From Gemmatimonadaceae bacterium (GTDB lineage Bacteria; Gemmatimonadota; Gemmatimonadetes; Gemmatimonadales; Gemmatimonadaceae): a stretch of 36,870 nt of DNA. The number at the start of each line of letters is the position of its first letter. The first letter of the stretch is position 1. A model generated the notes under the pieces. It was not told the origin of the DNA, searched no databases, and saw nothing but the letters and a program-made list of their open reading frames with translations. Made by a program: the position numbers and the translations under genes. The stretch is taken from contig JAIETI010000021.1 in the NCBI GenBank assembly GCA_019745365.1, positions 1 to 36,870 of the forward strand, in the 5' to 3' direction. Of this stretch, positions 15,404 through 24,399 are shown piece after piece.

Positions 15404-18307
15404 ATGCTCCGTTCTCTGCTTCGGTTCACGGCTGTAGCCGCCCTTCTTGGCTGCGTCCCAGGCGGTGTCCGCACCGCGCCCGCGACCGCCGCGATGCCGG
15501 CGCCCCGCTGGGAACCGTCGATGACGGCGCCGTTGAACGCGGACGCCACCGCGTGGATCGAAGGGACGTTGAGCTCCCTCACGCTCCGCGAGCGCGTCGC
15601 GCAGATGGTGACCGTCTGGCTGCTCGGGGACTACACCTCGACCACCGACCCGTCGTACGTGGAAGCGGTGGACTGGGTGGTGAAGGACCGCGTGGGCGGA
15701 ATCGTGATGTCGCTTGGGACGCCGATCGAGGTCGCGGCGAAGGTCAACGACCTCCAGCGGCTCGCGAAGGTCCCGCTGCTGATCTCGTCGGATCTCGAGC
15801 CGGGTCTTGGGCGCCTCGAAGGCGGGGTGTTCACCCCGTACACGTATCGCGCGGGGAGCGCGACGATGATCCCGAGCAACATGGCGATCGGCGCGACGGG
15901 TGACGCGCAGCTCGCGGCGGCGGCGGGGCGGATCACCGGCGCGGAAGCGCGTGCCGTGGGGATCCACATGGCCTTCGCGCCGACGATCGACGTGAACAAC
16001 AATCCGTCGAACCCGGTGATCAACACACGCTCCTTCGGCGAGGACCCGGCCGCGGTCGCGCGATTGGCGACCGCCTTCGTTCGTGGCGTGCAGGCCGAAG
16101 GAACGCTGGCCACCCTGAAGCACTTCCCTGGGCACGGCGACACCGACACGGACAGCCACCTCGCCCTCCCGGTGGTCCGCAGCGATCGGGCGCGGTTGGA
16201 TGCGATGGAGTTGGTGCCCTACCGCGACGCGATCGCCGCGGGCGCGGCGGGGGTGATGACCGCGCACATCGCGCTCCCCGCGATCGGCGGCGACAGCACG
16301 CCGGCCACGCTGCGCACGGAGATCGTGACCGCGCTGCTGCGCGACACGTTGCAGTTCCGCGGACTGACGAGCACGGACGCGCTCTCGATGGAAGGGATCG
16401 GCGCAGGGTTCACGGTCGAGAAGAGCGCGGTGCTCTCGGTGCTCGCGGGTGCGGACATCCTGCTCAAGCCGACCGATCCGACCAAGGCGATTGATGCGGT
16501 GGTCGCGGCGGTCGAGCGCGGTGAGATCACTCGGGCGCGCATCGATCAGTCGGTGCGCCGATTGCTCGAGTGGAAGTTGCGTGCGGGGGCGATCCACCGG
16601 CCGCTCGTGCCGCTCGACACGTTGCGTATGGTCGTCGGCGCGCAGGCACACCGCGACACCGCCGCGCTCATCGCGACGCGTGCCATCACGCTCATCCGTG
16701 ATCAGGCGTCGCTCGTTCCGCTCGCGCCGGGGCCCGCCACCCTGCACGTCGCCTACGCGCAGGAGGTGGATGTCGACGCGGGCACCGCGCTCGCCGCGGA
16801 ACTGCGTCGCACGCTGAAGGGGATGCGTTTCGTGCGCGTCGGCCCGCGCACCTCGCGCACGGAGCTCGACTCCATCGCACGCACCGCAGAGCGGGTGATC
16901 TTCTCCACGCATGGCCGCGCGATCGAGGGTGAGGGGCGTCCGGCGATCTCCGTGGTCGCCGGGCAGTGGATCGACTCACTGTCCACGGTGAAGCCAGTCG
17001 TCGCGGTGGCCCATGGCAATCCGTACATGCTGCGCCAATTCCCGCGCGTCGGGAGTTATCTCGTCACGTATGGCACTGGTGCGGTGCTCGAGCGCGCGGC
17101 CGCCCGCGCGATCGTCGGCACAAGCGCAATCACGGGGCGCGCGCCAATCTCGCTCCCAGGGCTCTTCTCCATCGGCGACGGACAACAGCGCCGAGCGCGC
17201 GCCGTCACCCCGAACGATCAGGATGGCGACATGCCGCTCGCCCGCGATCCGCTCACGGATTCGCTCACACAGCTCCTCGCGCGCGCCGTCGCCGATAGCG
17301 CCTTTCCTGGGGCGATCGCCGTGGTCGGGCGACGCGACCGCGTGCTCGCGACCGCGACCGCGGGCCATATCGACTGGGCGTCCGGGAGTCCCGCGCCCAC
17401 CGATCGTACGGTGTGGGACCTCGCGTCGCTCACGAAGGTCGTTGCCCTCACGAGCGCGATGATGCAACTCGTTGAACAGGGAAAGGTCGACCTCGATGCC
17501 CCGGTGCAGCGGTATCTCCCCGAGTGGCGTGGTGCCTACAAGGACCGTGTTCGCGTGCGCGATCTCCTCACACACTCCTCAGGGCTCCCCGGGTGGCGTC
17601 CGCTCTACAAGGAAGCCACGACCCCGGACTCCGCACTCGCGCTCGTCTTCAGTCAGCCGCTCGACACCGTCCCCGGCGCCCGGATGGTCTACAGCGACCT
17701 CGGCGCGATCCTCCTCGGGCAGATCGCGGTGCGCGTGAGCGGCGAGCGATTCGACCGCTACGTCGATCAGCATGTCTTCGCGCCCTTGGGGATGACCGAG
17801 ACACGTTTTCTCCCTCCGTCCTCCTGGCACGACCGCATCGCCCCGACCGAGATCGATCCGTGGCGCCAGCGGCATCTTCGTGGTGAGGTGCACGACGAGA
17901 ACGCCGCCGCGCTCGGTGGGGTCTCCTCGCACGCGGGACTCTTCAGCACGGCGCACGACCTCACACGATTCGCACAGATGTACCTCAGCGCCGGCGCACT
18001 CGGCGGCGCCCGAGTATTCGCGCCCGCGACGGTCGCGCGATTCACCGCCGTGCAGGACAGCACCTTCTCGCATCGCGCGCTCGGCTGGGAGACGCCCACT
18101 GGCTCCAACTCCGCGGGACGCCTCATGACGCGTCCCGCGTTCGGGCACACCGGCTTCACCGGCACCTCGCTCTGGATCGATCCCGCGCACGACCTCTTCG
18201 TCCTCCTCCTCACGAATCGGGTGAATCCCACGCGGCAGAACACGCGCATCGGCGCCGTGCGTCAGGCCGTGGCGGATCTCGCGGAGCGCGTCGCTGGCGC
18301 ACGCTGA
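15404..18307 (+). CDS. Lipoprotein GH3 beta-N-acetylhexosaminidase (NagZ-like) fused to a serine beta-lactamase-like domain
   Basis: 967 residues from ATG 15404. The N-terminus MLRSLLRFTAVAALLGC is a lipoprotein signal; the longer GTG frame at 15341 adds non-signal sequence. The GH3 domain (about 50-380) carries the NagZ signature KHFPGHG (239-245) with D250-S-H252, and the nucleophile D325 in STDALSMEG. A linking domain follows. From about 620 comes a serine hydrolase domain of the class C beta-lactamase/DD-peptidase fold with SLTK (S675, K678), YSD (Y763) and HTG (915-917). NagZ-type enzymes cut GlcNAc from muropeptides. The second domain may trim stem peptides. This fusion is also known from Bacteroidetes. 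Confidence 0.92.
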   Translation: MLRSLLRFTAVAALLGCVPGGVRTAPATAAMPAPRWEPSMTAPLNADATAWIEGTLSSLTLRERVAQMVTVWLLGDYTSTTDPSYVEAVDWVVKDRVGGIVMSLGTPIEVAAKVNDLQRLAKVPLLISSDLEPGLGRLEGGVFTPYTYRAGSATMIPSNMAIGATGDAQLAAAAGRITGAEARAVGIHMAFAPTIDVNNNPSNPVINTRSFGEDPAAVARLATAFVRGVQAEGTLATLKHFPGHGDTDTDSHLALPVVRSDRARLDAMELVPYRDAIAAGAAGVMTAHIALPAIGGDSTPATLRTEIVTALLRDTLQFRGLTSTDALSMEGIGAGFTVEKSAVLSVLAGADILLKPTDPTKAIDAVVAAVERGEITRARIDQSVRRLLEWKLRAGAIHRPLVPLDTLRMVVGAQAHRDTAALIATRAITLIRDQASLVPLAPGPATLHVAYAQEVDVDAGTALAAELRRTLKGMRFVRVGPRTSRTELDSIARTAERVIFSTHGRAIEGEGRPAISVVAGQWIDSLSTVKPVVAVAHGNPYMLRQFPRVGSYLVTYGTGAVLERAAARAIVGTSAITGRAPISLPGLFSIGDGQQRRARAVTPNDQDGDMPLARDPLTDSLTQLLARAVADSAFPGAIAVVGRRDRVLATATAGHIDWASGSPAPTDRTVWDLASLTKVVALTSAMMQLVEQGKVDLDAPVQRYLPEWRGAYKDRVRVRDLLTHSSGLPGWRPLYKEATTPDSALALVFSQPLDTVPGARMVYSDLGAILLGQIAVRVSGERFDRYVDQHVFAPLGMTETRFLPPSSWHDRIAPTEIDPWRQRHLRGEVHDENAAALGGVSSHAGLFSTAHDLTRFAQMYLSAGALGGARVFAPATVARFTAVQDSTFSHRALGWETPTGSNSAGRLMTRPAFGHTGFTGTSLWIDPAHDLFVLLLTNRVNPTRQNTRIGAVRQAVADLAERVAGAR

Positions 18308-18311
18308 CGCG

Positions 18312-19436
18312 GTGCGCGTGGCGCGGCCGTCCGAGCTCCCCGCGCTGACCGGGCTGCGCTTCTTCGCCGCGCTCTGGGTCGTGCTCTTCCACACGATGCC
18401 GCGCGCGTCGATGCCAGCACCGGTCGCGCAGTTCTTCGCGCACGGATGGAGTGGCGTCACGCTCTTCTTCATCTTGAGCGGGTTCATCCTCGCGCACGTC
18501 TACGATCGCAGCGATCGGGTGTCGGCCGCGCGGTTCTATCGTGCGCGCGCCGCCCGCGTCTACCCCGCGTACGCAGCCGCGCTCCTCTTTGCGCTCCCGC
18601 TCTTCCTCCGCGATGCGAGGGTCGCCGCACCACCCCTCGGGACGGGGCAGACGGTCGCGATCGGTGCGAGCGCGATCGCGATGCTCCAAGCATGGGTCCC
18701 AGGGTGGGGGTGCTGGTGGAACTGCCCCGGCTGGTCGCTCTCGGTGGAGGCGTTCTACTACCTCCTCTTCCCCGTCCTGCTTCCACTGATCGTTCGGCGA
18801 GCGACGCGTGACTGCGTGCTCATCGCGGGCGCATGTCTGCTCGCGGCGATCGCCATCGGACTCCTTGACCAAGGGGGCGGCACCGAGTGGTCCGCTGGTG
18901 CGACGACGCCGCTCGCACGGTGGGGACTCTCCGGGTGGTCGCCGATCGTTCGACTTCCCGAGTTCATCCTCGGGATCGCCGCGGCGCGACTGATGCGCGG
19001 GCGTGCGCTCTCGCGCGTCGCTCGGCGCGTCGCGGCGGGGAGCGGGATCGTCGCGGCCATCGCGATCACCGCGTTCACCCCTCCATGGGCGACCGGGCTT
19101 CTCCTCTCGGCGCTCCTCCTTGTCCCCTTCACCGCGTTGATCGTCGGGTGGGCGTCAAGCGATCCCACAGGCTGGGCGTCGCGTCCGCTGGTGGTGCGGC
19201 TCGGCGAGGCATCGTACGCACTCTACCTGTTCCACGCCCCGCTCCACAGCTACCTGCTTGCCGTTGCCACGCGCGTCGGCCTCTCGGCGTGGATCGAGGG
19301 CTGGGCGCTGTTCGGCGTGTATCTCGCCCTCGCGTTCCTGCTCGCGACGGCCGTGCACCGATGGATCGAGCGACCCGCGCGCGAGCGCTGGCGGCCGCGA
19401 GGAATGGGGAACGAGCCCCCCCTCCCCATCAGTTGA
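18312..19436 (+). CDS. Acyltransferase family 3 integral membrane protein
   Basis: 374 residues from GTG 18312, 4 bases after the GH3 fusion stop; GTG 18318 is an alternative. The N-terminal block LPALTGLRFFAALWVVLFH with its conserved histidine, then GWSGVTLFFILSGFILAHVY and RFYRARAARVYPAYAAAL, is the hallmark of acyltransferase 3. About ten hydrophobic segments follow, including WSLSVEAFYYLLFP. These enzymes O-acylate sugars of lipopolysaccharide, peptidoglycan or secreted glycans at the inner membrane. Coupling to the wall hydrolase suggests a cell-envelope glycan target. That is inference. Confidence 0.9.
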   Translation: MRVARPSELPALTGLRFFAALWVVLFHTMPRASMPAPVAQFFAHGWSGVTLFFILSGFILAHVYDRSDRVSAARFYRARAARVYPAYAAALLFALPLFLRDARVAAPPLGTGQTVAIGASAIAMLQAWVPGWGCWWNCPGWSLSVEAFYYLLFPVLLPLIVRRATRDCVLIAGACLLAAIAIGLLDQGGGTEWSAGATTPLARWGLSGWSPIVRLPEFILGIAAARLMRGRALSRVARRVAAGSGIVAAIAITAFTPPWATGLLLSALLLVPFTALIVGWASSDPTGWASRPLVVRLGEASYALYLFHAPLHSYLLAVATRVGLSAWIEGWALFGVYLALAFLLATAVHRWIERPARERWRPRGMGNEPPLPIS

Positions 19437-19476
19437 TCCGGTACGCCCCGGGAGTCCCCATCAGGGCGAGTCGATG

Positions 19477-19501
19477 TATATTGAAGGGTCGGCGCGACCC
19501 T
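19477..19501 (+). promoter_or_regulatory. -10-like box and leader hairpin ahead of the IscA/ErpA gene
   Basis: TATATT at 19477-19482 has no convincing -35. Directly after it AGGGTCG (19485-19491) and CGACCCT (19495-19501) form a 7-bp hairpin with loop GCG. It would sit at the very 5' end of the mRNA, where it could affect stability or regulation. Confidence 0.35.
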
Positions 19502-19518
19502 CTTCCGCGCCAGAATCC

Positions 19519-19523
19519 GGAGG
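19519..19523 (+). promoter_or_regulatory. Ribosome-binding site of the IscA/ErpA gene
   Basis: GGAGG 6 bases before the ATG at 19530, one of the strongest in the window. It fixes the start at MSTMNAP and not at the second methionine. Confidence 0.7.
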
Positions 19524-19529
19524 ATCCCA

Positions 19530-19886
19530 ATGAGCACGATGAATGCCCCCGAAGTCGCGGTCGTCATCAGTCCGGCCGCCGCAGTCGAAGTCCAGAAGTT
19601 CATGGTCGCTGAGAACGTGACGCCGGAAGTCGGCGGTCTGCGCGTCTCGGTGCAGCCCGGCGGATGCTCGGGCTTCAAGTACTCGCTCCTCATCGAGGAC
19701 AAGGCCGCCGATGACGACACCATCCTCCCGCAGGATGGCTTCAACGTCTTCGTCGATCCGTTCTCGTTCCAGTACCTCAACGGCGTCCAGATCGACTACG
19801 TGACGTCGATGCAGGGGTCGGGCTTCACCTTCAAGAATCCGAACGCGACCGGCGGCTGCGGCTGCGGCAGTTCGTTCTCGGCGTAA
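19530..19886 (+). CDS. erpA: A-type iron-sulfur carrier (IscA/ErpA family)
   Basis: 118 residues with the HesB/IscA fold: VVISPAAAVEVQKFM, the first cysteine in QPGGCSGFKYSL, and the C-terminal pair in GGCGCGSSF. The three cysteines (CxnCGC) bind an iron or [2Fe-2S] unit that is passed to apoproteins in the cytoplasm. Which subtype (IscA, ErpA or SufA) cannot be separated from sequence alone, so the symbol is tentative. The gene appears to have its own promoter and a strong hairpin behind it. It probably forms its own unit inside the amino-sugar block. Confidence 0.92.
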   Translation: MSTMNAPEVAVVISPAAAVEVQKFMVAENVTPEVGGLRVSVQPGGCSGFKYSLLIEDKAADDDTILPQDGFNVFVDPFSFQYLNGVQIDYVTSMQGSGFTFKNPNATGGCGCGSSFSA

Positions 19887-19893
19887 GACGCGC

Positions 19894-21822
19894 GTGCATC
19901 GCGCGTCCGCTGCCGGGACCGCATTGAAGGCCCGTGCTTCCCTCGGGGAGCGCGGGCCTTCGCTCGTTCCCCCAGCCCTGACCCAACGCGAGCGGATCCC
20001 GACGCTCGTCTTCGCGGACCACGACGCGCTAGCGGTGCATGTCGCGCAGCGCATCGCGACGATCATCCGGGAGCGGAACGCCGCGGGACGTGCTGCCGTG
20101 CTGGGGCTCGCGACCGGCTCGACGCCGATCGGCGTGTATCGCGAGCTGATCCGCCTCCACCGCGAGGAAGGGCTCAGCTTCGCCCGCGTGATCACGTTCA
20201 ATCTCGACGAGTACTGGCCTATGCCGCCGGACTCGATCCACGCGTATCACCGCTTCATGTGGGAAAACCTTTTCTCCCATGTCGACATCGACGCCGCGAA
20301 CGTGCATCTGCCGAGTGGGACGGTCGCGCGCAGTGAGGTGGACGCAGCCTGCGCCGCGTATGAGGCCGCGATCGTCGCCGCCGGCGGCATCGACTTCCAG
20401 CTCCTGGGCATCGGCAAGACCGGGCACATCGGCTTCAACGAACCCGGCTCGGGCGCCGAGAGCCGCACGCGACTCATCCATCTCGACCACATCACACGTC
20501 GCGATGCAGCGGCGGACTTCTTCGGCGAGGACAATGTCCCGCGCGAAGCGCTCACCATGGGGGTCGCCACGATCCTCGATGCGCGCGAGATCGCGATCCT
20601 TGCGACGGGTGAACACAAGTCGTCGGTCGTGCGACGCGCGGTCGAAGGCGAGATCGATGTGCAGGTCGCCGCCACCTTCTTGCAGCGGCACCCGAACACC
20701 ACGTTCTACGTCGACGCCGCCGCGGCCGATCGCCTGACGCGCATCGAAGCGCCCTGGCTGCTCGACGAGGTGAAGTGGACCCCGGCGCTCGCCATCAAGG
20801 CGGTCGTCTGGCTCTCGGCGCAGACGGGGCGCGGGATCCTGAAGCTCACGCAGGCGGACTACGCCGACCACGGACTCTCATCACTGGTGGCGCGCTACGG
20901 CTCGCCCGGCGCGGTGAACGGCGAGGTCTTCAACGCGCTCGGCGCGAAGATCCGCGGCAAGAGCAAGCTCCCCAAGGGAAAGCGCATCGTCTGTTTCTCA
21001 CCTCACCCGGATGACGACGTCATCTCGATGGGTGGGATCCTGCACAAGTTGCACTTGAACGAGAACGCGATCACCGTCGCGTACCAGACGAGCGGGAACA
21101 TCGCCGTCTTCGATCACGACGTGCGCCGCTACGTGGACTTCCTCGCGCGTCTCGCAGACGTGCGCGGCACCGATGCCGCCGGCGCCCACGCCTACGAGGC
21201 GCGCGTTCGCGCCTTCCTCGATGCGAAGCATCCCGGCGACGTCGACATCGCCGAGGTGCAGGACATCAAGCGCATCATCCGCGAGGCCGAGGCGGTCAGT
21301 GGGATCGAGACGCTGGGGCTCACCTCGTCGCAGGGCGTCTTCCTCAACCTCCCCTTCTATCAGACGGGGAAGGTGAAGAAGGACGAGATCGGTCCGGCCG
21401 ACGTCGCGATCGTGCGGCGCCTACTCGACGAGAAGCAGCCCGAGATCATCTTCGTCGCGGGCGACCTCTCCGATCCGCACGGGACGCACCGGATGTGCAA
21501 GGAAGCGATCGATCTCGCCGTCGCCGAGGCGGTCGCCGCGGGCACGCTCCCGGCTCCGGAGATCTGGCTCTATCGCGGGGCGTGGCAGGAGTGGCCGGTC
21601 ACCGAGGCCACATGGCTCGTGCCCCTCTCACAAGAAGAGCTGCGCCTCAAGATCCAGGCGATCTTCAAGCACCAATCGCAGAAGGACTCGATGCCCTTCC
21701 CGGGCGCTGACGACCGCGAGTTCTGGCAGCGCGTGGACCAACGCAACAAGGACACCGCCGCGGAGCTCGACCGCCTCGGCCTCGCCGAGTACTTCGCCAT
21801 GGAGGCGTACGTCGTTGTCTGA
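19894..21822 (+). CDS. nagB: Glucosamine-6-phosphate deaminase fused to a PIG-L deacetylase-like domain
   Basis: Up to 642 residues. The N-terminal NagB domain shows GLATGSTPIGVY, the NLDEYW motif, and LLGIGKTGHIGFNEPG with the catalytic region. The C-terminal domain begins with KRIVCFSPHPDDDVISMGG (H371-P-D-D-D), the zinc motif of PIG-L/LmbE N-deacetylases, and has GDLSDPHGTH further on. NagB converts GlcN-6-P to fructose-6-P and ammonia. The PIG-L half may deacetylate GlcNAc-6-P, replacing NagA; this is inference. The same fusion occurs in Bacteroidetes. The start is unsure: GTG 19894 and TTG 19924 lie before or at a strong hairpin, while family similarity begins near 19990. Confidence 0.9.
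   Translation: MHRASAAGTALKARASLGERGPSLVPPALTQRERIPTLVFADHDALAVHVAQRIATIIRERNAAGRAAVLGLATGSTPIGVYRELIRLHREEGLSFARVITFNLDEYWPMPPDSIHAYHRFMWENLFSHVDIDAANVHLPSGTVARSEVDAACAAYEAAIVAAGGIDFQLLGIGKTGHIGFNEPGSGAESRTRLIHLDHITRRDAAADFFGEDNVPREALTMGVATILDAREIAILATGEHKSSVVRRAVEGEIDVQVAATFLQRHPNTTFYVDAAAADRLTRIEAPWLLDEVKWTPALAIKAVVWLSAQTGRGILKLTQADYADHGLSSLVARYGSPGAVNGEVFNALGAKIRGKSKLPKGKRIVCFSPHPDDDVISMGGILHKLHLNENAITVAYQTSGNIAVFDHDVRRYVDFLARLADVRGTDAAGAHAYEARVRAFLDAKHPGDVDIAEVQDIKRIIREAEAVSGIETLGLTSSQGVFLNLPFYQTGKVKKDEIGPADVAIVRRLLDEKQPEIIFVAGDLSDPHGTHRMCKEAIDLAVAEAVAAGTLPAPEIWLYRGAWQEWPVTEATWLVPLSQEELRLKIQAIFKHQSQKDSMPFPGADDREFWQRVDQRNKDTAAELDRLGLAEYFAMEAYVVV
19927..19960. terminator. Strong hairpin between the erpA gene and nagB homology
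   Basis: A stem of about 15 bp (19927-19941 with 19946-19960, AAGGCCCG pairing with CGGGCCTT at its base, two G-T wobbles) closes on loop CTCG. It looks like an intrinsic terminator for the iron-sulfur carrier gene but has no T tract after it. It lies inside the nagB frame if GTG 19894 is used. Confidence 0.5.
21801..21805 (+). promoter_or_regulatory. Ribosome-binding site choosing a TTG start for the symporter
   Basis: GGAGG ends 9 bases before TTG 21815. The in-frame ATG 21833 would be 27 bases away from it, so the TTG is preferred. The site lies within the last codons of the upstream deaminase gene. Confidence 0.6.
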
Positions 21823-23326
21823 GTCCACCGGGATGGGACCGATCGACTTTCTCGTCCTGATCGCCTACCTCGGCGGGACGACGATCTTCGGCGTCTGGAT
21901 GGGGCGAGGCCAGACGAGTGCGCGGGACTACTTCGTCGCGGACCGGTCCATCCCTTGGTGGGCGGTGATGTTCTCCGTGGTCGCGTCGGAGACGAGCGCG
22001 CTGACCTTTATCTCGATCCCGGGGCTCGCGTACCTCGGCGACCTCGGCTTTCTGCAGGTGGTGGCGGGCTACATCCTCGGTCGGTTCGTGGTCGCGAGCG
22101 TGCTCCTGCCGCGCTACTTCGACGGCGAGCTGGTCACGGCGTACACGCTGTTGGAGAAGCGATTCGGCTCGGCCACGCGCCGCTTCACGTCGATCGTGTT
22201 CATGGCGACGCGCGCGATGGCCGACGCGGTGCGCGTGTTCGCGACGGCGATCCCGATCGCGTTGATCATGGGCCCGGTGTTGCCGCGTCAGTATCTCATG
22301 CCGGTCGCGGTGTTGACGCTTGGGTTGCTCACCGTACTCTACACCTATCGCGGCGGGATGCGCGCGGTGGTGTGGACGGAGCTCGTGCAAGCCGGCATCT
22401 ACATCACCGGTGGGATCGCCGCGATCACGCTGATCGGTGTGCACACGCCCGGCGGGTGGAGTGAGATCCTCTCACAGGCGGGCGCCGCCGGCAAGCTGCG
22501 ATTGATCGATACCAGCACCACACTCACCAAGCCACACACGATCTTCGCGGGGCTGATCGGTGGCGCATTCCTCGCGATGGCGTCGCACGGTGCGGACCAG
22601 CTCATCGTGCAGCGCCTCCTCTCGTCGAAGTCATTGAAGGACGCGCAGCGCGCGATCATCGGGAGCGGATTCGTGGTGTTCGCGCAGTTCACGCTCTTCC
22701 TGATGGTCGGCCTCGGACTCTGGGCGTACTACGGCGGCCGCGTGTTCGACACGCCTGACGCGATCTTCCCGACCTTCATCGTCGAGCGGATGCCGCACGG
22801 GCTGCTCGGCTTAATCGTGGCAGCGATCGTCGCGGCCACCATGAGCACGCACTCGGGAGCGATCAACTCGCTCGCGGCGACGACGACGCACGACATCTAC
22901 CTCCCGCTCACGGGGCGCTCCGCGGACGACCCGGCCACTTTCCGCTTCGGGAAGCTCGCGGCGCTCGCGTGGGGCGTGGTGCTCACCTTCGGCGCTCTGC
23001 TCTTCCCTGAGGGGCGCACGCCAGTCGTCGTCATCGCGCTCAGCATCGCCTCGTTCACCTACGGCGCCCTGCTGGGCGGCTTCTTCCTCGGCATCTATGT
23101 GAAGCGTGCTCAGCAACGCGATGCGCTCGTTGGGATGAGCGTGGGGCTGGTCGTGATGGCGCTCGTGGTGTTCGCGAAACTCGTCACCGGCGCGGTGCCC
23201 GCCCTCAAGCCGGTGCTGGGCCCCGTCGAAGGGATCGCCTTCCCGTGGTTCGTGCTGATCGGCACCACGGTGACGGTCACCACGGGGACGCTCGCCAGCT
23301 ATCTCGTCCCGCGCTCGCGCGCGTAA
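21815..23326 (+). CDS. Sodium/solute symporter, SSS family
   Basis: 503 residues from TTG 21815, overlapping the nagB stop by 8 bases; ATG 21833 is the alternative. About thirteen hydrophobic segments are visible. The SSS-type features are the N-terminal YFVADRSIPWWAVMFSVVASETSALTFI block (written in part), YTLLEKRFG, and MSTHSGAINSLAATTTHDIY in the second repeat. These transporters import sugars, amino acids or sialic acid with sodium across the inner membrane. Neighbours suggest N-acetylglucosamine or a muropeptide sugar as cargo, which is inference. Confidence 0.9.
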   Translation: MSESTGMGPIDFLVLIAYLGGTTIFGVWMGRGQTSARDYFVADRSIPWWAVMFSVVASETSALTFISIPGLAYLGDLGFLQVVAGYILGRFVVASVLLPRYFDGELVTAYTLLEKRFGSATRRFTSIVFMATRAMADAVRVFATAIPIALIMGPVLPRQYLMPVAVLTLGLLTVLYTYRGGMRAVVWTELVQAGIYITGGIAAITLIGVHTPGGWSEILSQAGAAGKLRLIDTSTTLTKPHTIFAGLIGGAFLAMASHGADQLIVQRLLSSKSLKDAQRAIIGSGFVVFAQFTLFLMVGLGLWAYYGGRVFDTPDAIFPTFIVERMPHGLLGLIVAAIVAATMSTHSGAINSLAATTTHDIYLPLTGRSADDPATFRFGKLAALAWGVVLTFGALLFPEGRTPVVVIALSIASFTYGALLGGFFLGIYVKRAQQRDALVGMSVGLVVMALVVFAKLVTGAVPALKPVLGPVEGIAFPWFVLIGTTVTVTTGTLASYLVPRSRA

Positions 23327-23340
23327 CCTTTTCCCCCTTG

Positions 23341-23362
23341 TCTCCCGCGTGCGCGCGGGAGA
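23341..23362. other. Hairpin between symporter and kinase genes
   Basis: TCTCCCGCG (23341-23349) and CGCGGGAGA (23354-23362) form a perfect 9-bp stem with loop TGCG in the 48-base gap. The T-rich part lies on its 5' side, so it is not a plus-strand terminator of the usual kind. It may tune or process the mRNA. Confidence 0.5.
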
Positions 23363-23374
23363 GACTCCGCTCTT

Positions 23375-24301
23375 ATGACAGCTCTCCTGATCGGCGTTGA
23401 TGGCGGCGGGTCGAAGACCCGCGTGGTGGTGACCGATGAACACGGCACCGAACTGAGCAGCGCGACGGGTGGGCCGAGTGCGGTCCGTCCGGGGCAGGCG
23501 GTGGAGAGCGCGGATGTGATCGCGACGCTCGCACGGCAGGCGCTGCTCGCTGGTGATCATGAAGGGTCGCCAGTCAAGGCGATCTGCGTGGGTGTTGCGG
23601 GGGTCGGTCGCGAGCCGGAGCGCGAGGCGCTGCGGCGCGCGCTGGTGAACGAGGCGATCGCCGAAGAAGTGATCGTCGAGCCCGATGCGTTGGTTGCGCT
23701 CGAGGACGCCTTCGGCGACGGCGCGGGGGTTCTGTTGGTGTGTGGGACCGGGAGCGTGGCGTTCGGTCGGAGCCCGGCAGGGCAGTTCGAACGTTGCGGC
23801 GGCTGGGGCCCCGTGTGTGGCGACGAGGGGAGCGGCCAGTGGATCGGGCGGCGCGCTCTGAGCGTGATCACCGCGAGCCATGATGGACGCGAGCCAATGA
23901 CCTCGCTCGAAGGGGCGGTGCTCACGTCGTTGCAGCTCGAACACGCGGAGGAGTTGATCGCGTGGGCTGCCGATGCGACGAACGCGCAGTTCGCGCAGCT
24001 CGCGACCCCGGTGATGGCGGTCGCGGCCACAGGCGATCTGCGGGCGAACTCACTCCTCGCGATGGCGGCGGAGGAGCTGGTGTTGCATGTCCGCACCTTG
24101 GCGCGTGCGCTGTTCATGGATGAACGCGCCGCGGTGCCGCTCGCGCTCACGGGTGGGCTGATGGCGCGAGGCACATTGTTGCGGCAGCTCGTCGAGCGGC
24201 GATTGAAGAGCGCGGTGCCGGGCGGGACGATCCGTCCTGATGAGGTGAAGCCGGCGCGTGGTGCGGTACGATTGGCGCGGCGGCTGCTAGGCGTGGCGTA
24301 G
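23375..24301 (+). CDS. BadF/BadG-type kinase, probable N-acetylglucosamine kinase
   Basis: 308 residues with the ASKHA fold. The phosphate-1 motif is LLIGVDGGGSKTRVVV, the phosphate-2 motif is VCGTGSVAFGR, then CGGWGPVCGDEGSGQWIG and the adenosine motif LALTGGLMARG. The GDEGSG segment and length match GlcNAc kinases of the mammalian NAGK/BadF group that phosphorylate GlcNAc at O6. It follows the SSS symporter by 48 bases. Together with the deaminase/deacetylase fusion it completes a GlcNAc salvage route. Glucosamine or MurNAc as substrate cannot be excluded. Confidence 0.87.
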   Translation: MTALLIGVDGGGSKTRVVVTDEHGTELSSATGGPSAVRPGQAVESADVIATLARQALLAGDHEGSPVKAICVGVAGVGREPEREALRRALVNEAIAEEVIVEPDALVALEDAFGDGAGVLLVCGTGSVAFGRSPAGQFERCGGWGPVCGDEGSGQWIGRRALSVITASHDGREPMTSLEGAVLTSLQLEHAEELIAWAADATNAQFAQLATPVMAVAATGDLRANSLLAMAAEELVLHVRTLARALFMDERAAVPLALTGGLMARGTLLRQLVERRLKSAVPGGTIRPDEVKPARGAVRLARRLLGVA

Positions 24302-24335
24302 AACTGACCGCTTCTGTGGCGGTAGCGCACTCGCG

Positions 24336-24354
24336 ATAGGATGCCCTATGTTTT
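24336..24354 (+). terminator. Weak terminator-like hairpin after the kinase gene
   Basis: ATAGG (24336-24340) and CCTAT (24345-24349) flank the loop ATGC and are followed by GTTTT. The stem is only 5 bp, so this is a weak candidate for the end of the amino-sugar unit. Confidence 0.3.
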
Positions 24355-24399
24355 GCCCCATGCGCGGAACTGAATCGACTCGCAGCGTACCGGTTCACC

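Noticed and set aside
15224-16912. Long minus-strand open frame of 562 codons
   Set aside because: It lies antisense to the GH3/beta-lactamase gene, is Arg/His-rich with no domain, and results from high GC content.
22811-23944. Minus-strand open frame of 377 codons spanning symporter and kinase genes
   Set aside because: It covers two real plus-strand genes antisense and has no recognisable sequence.
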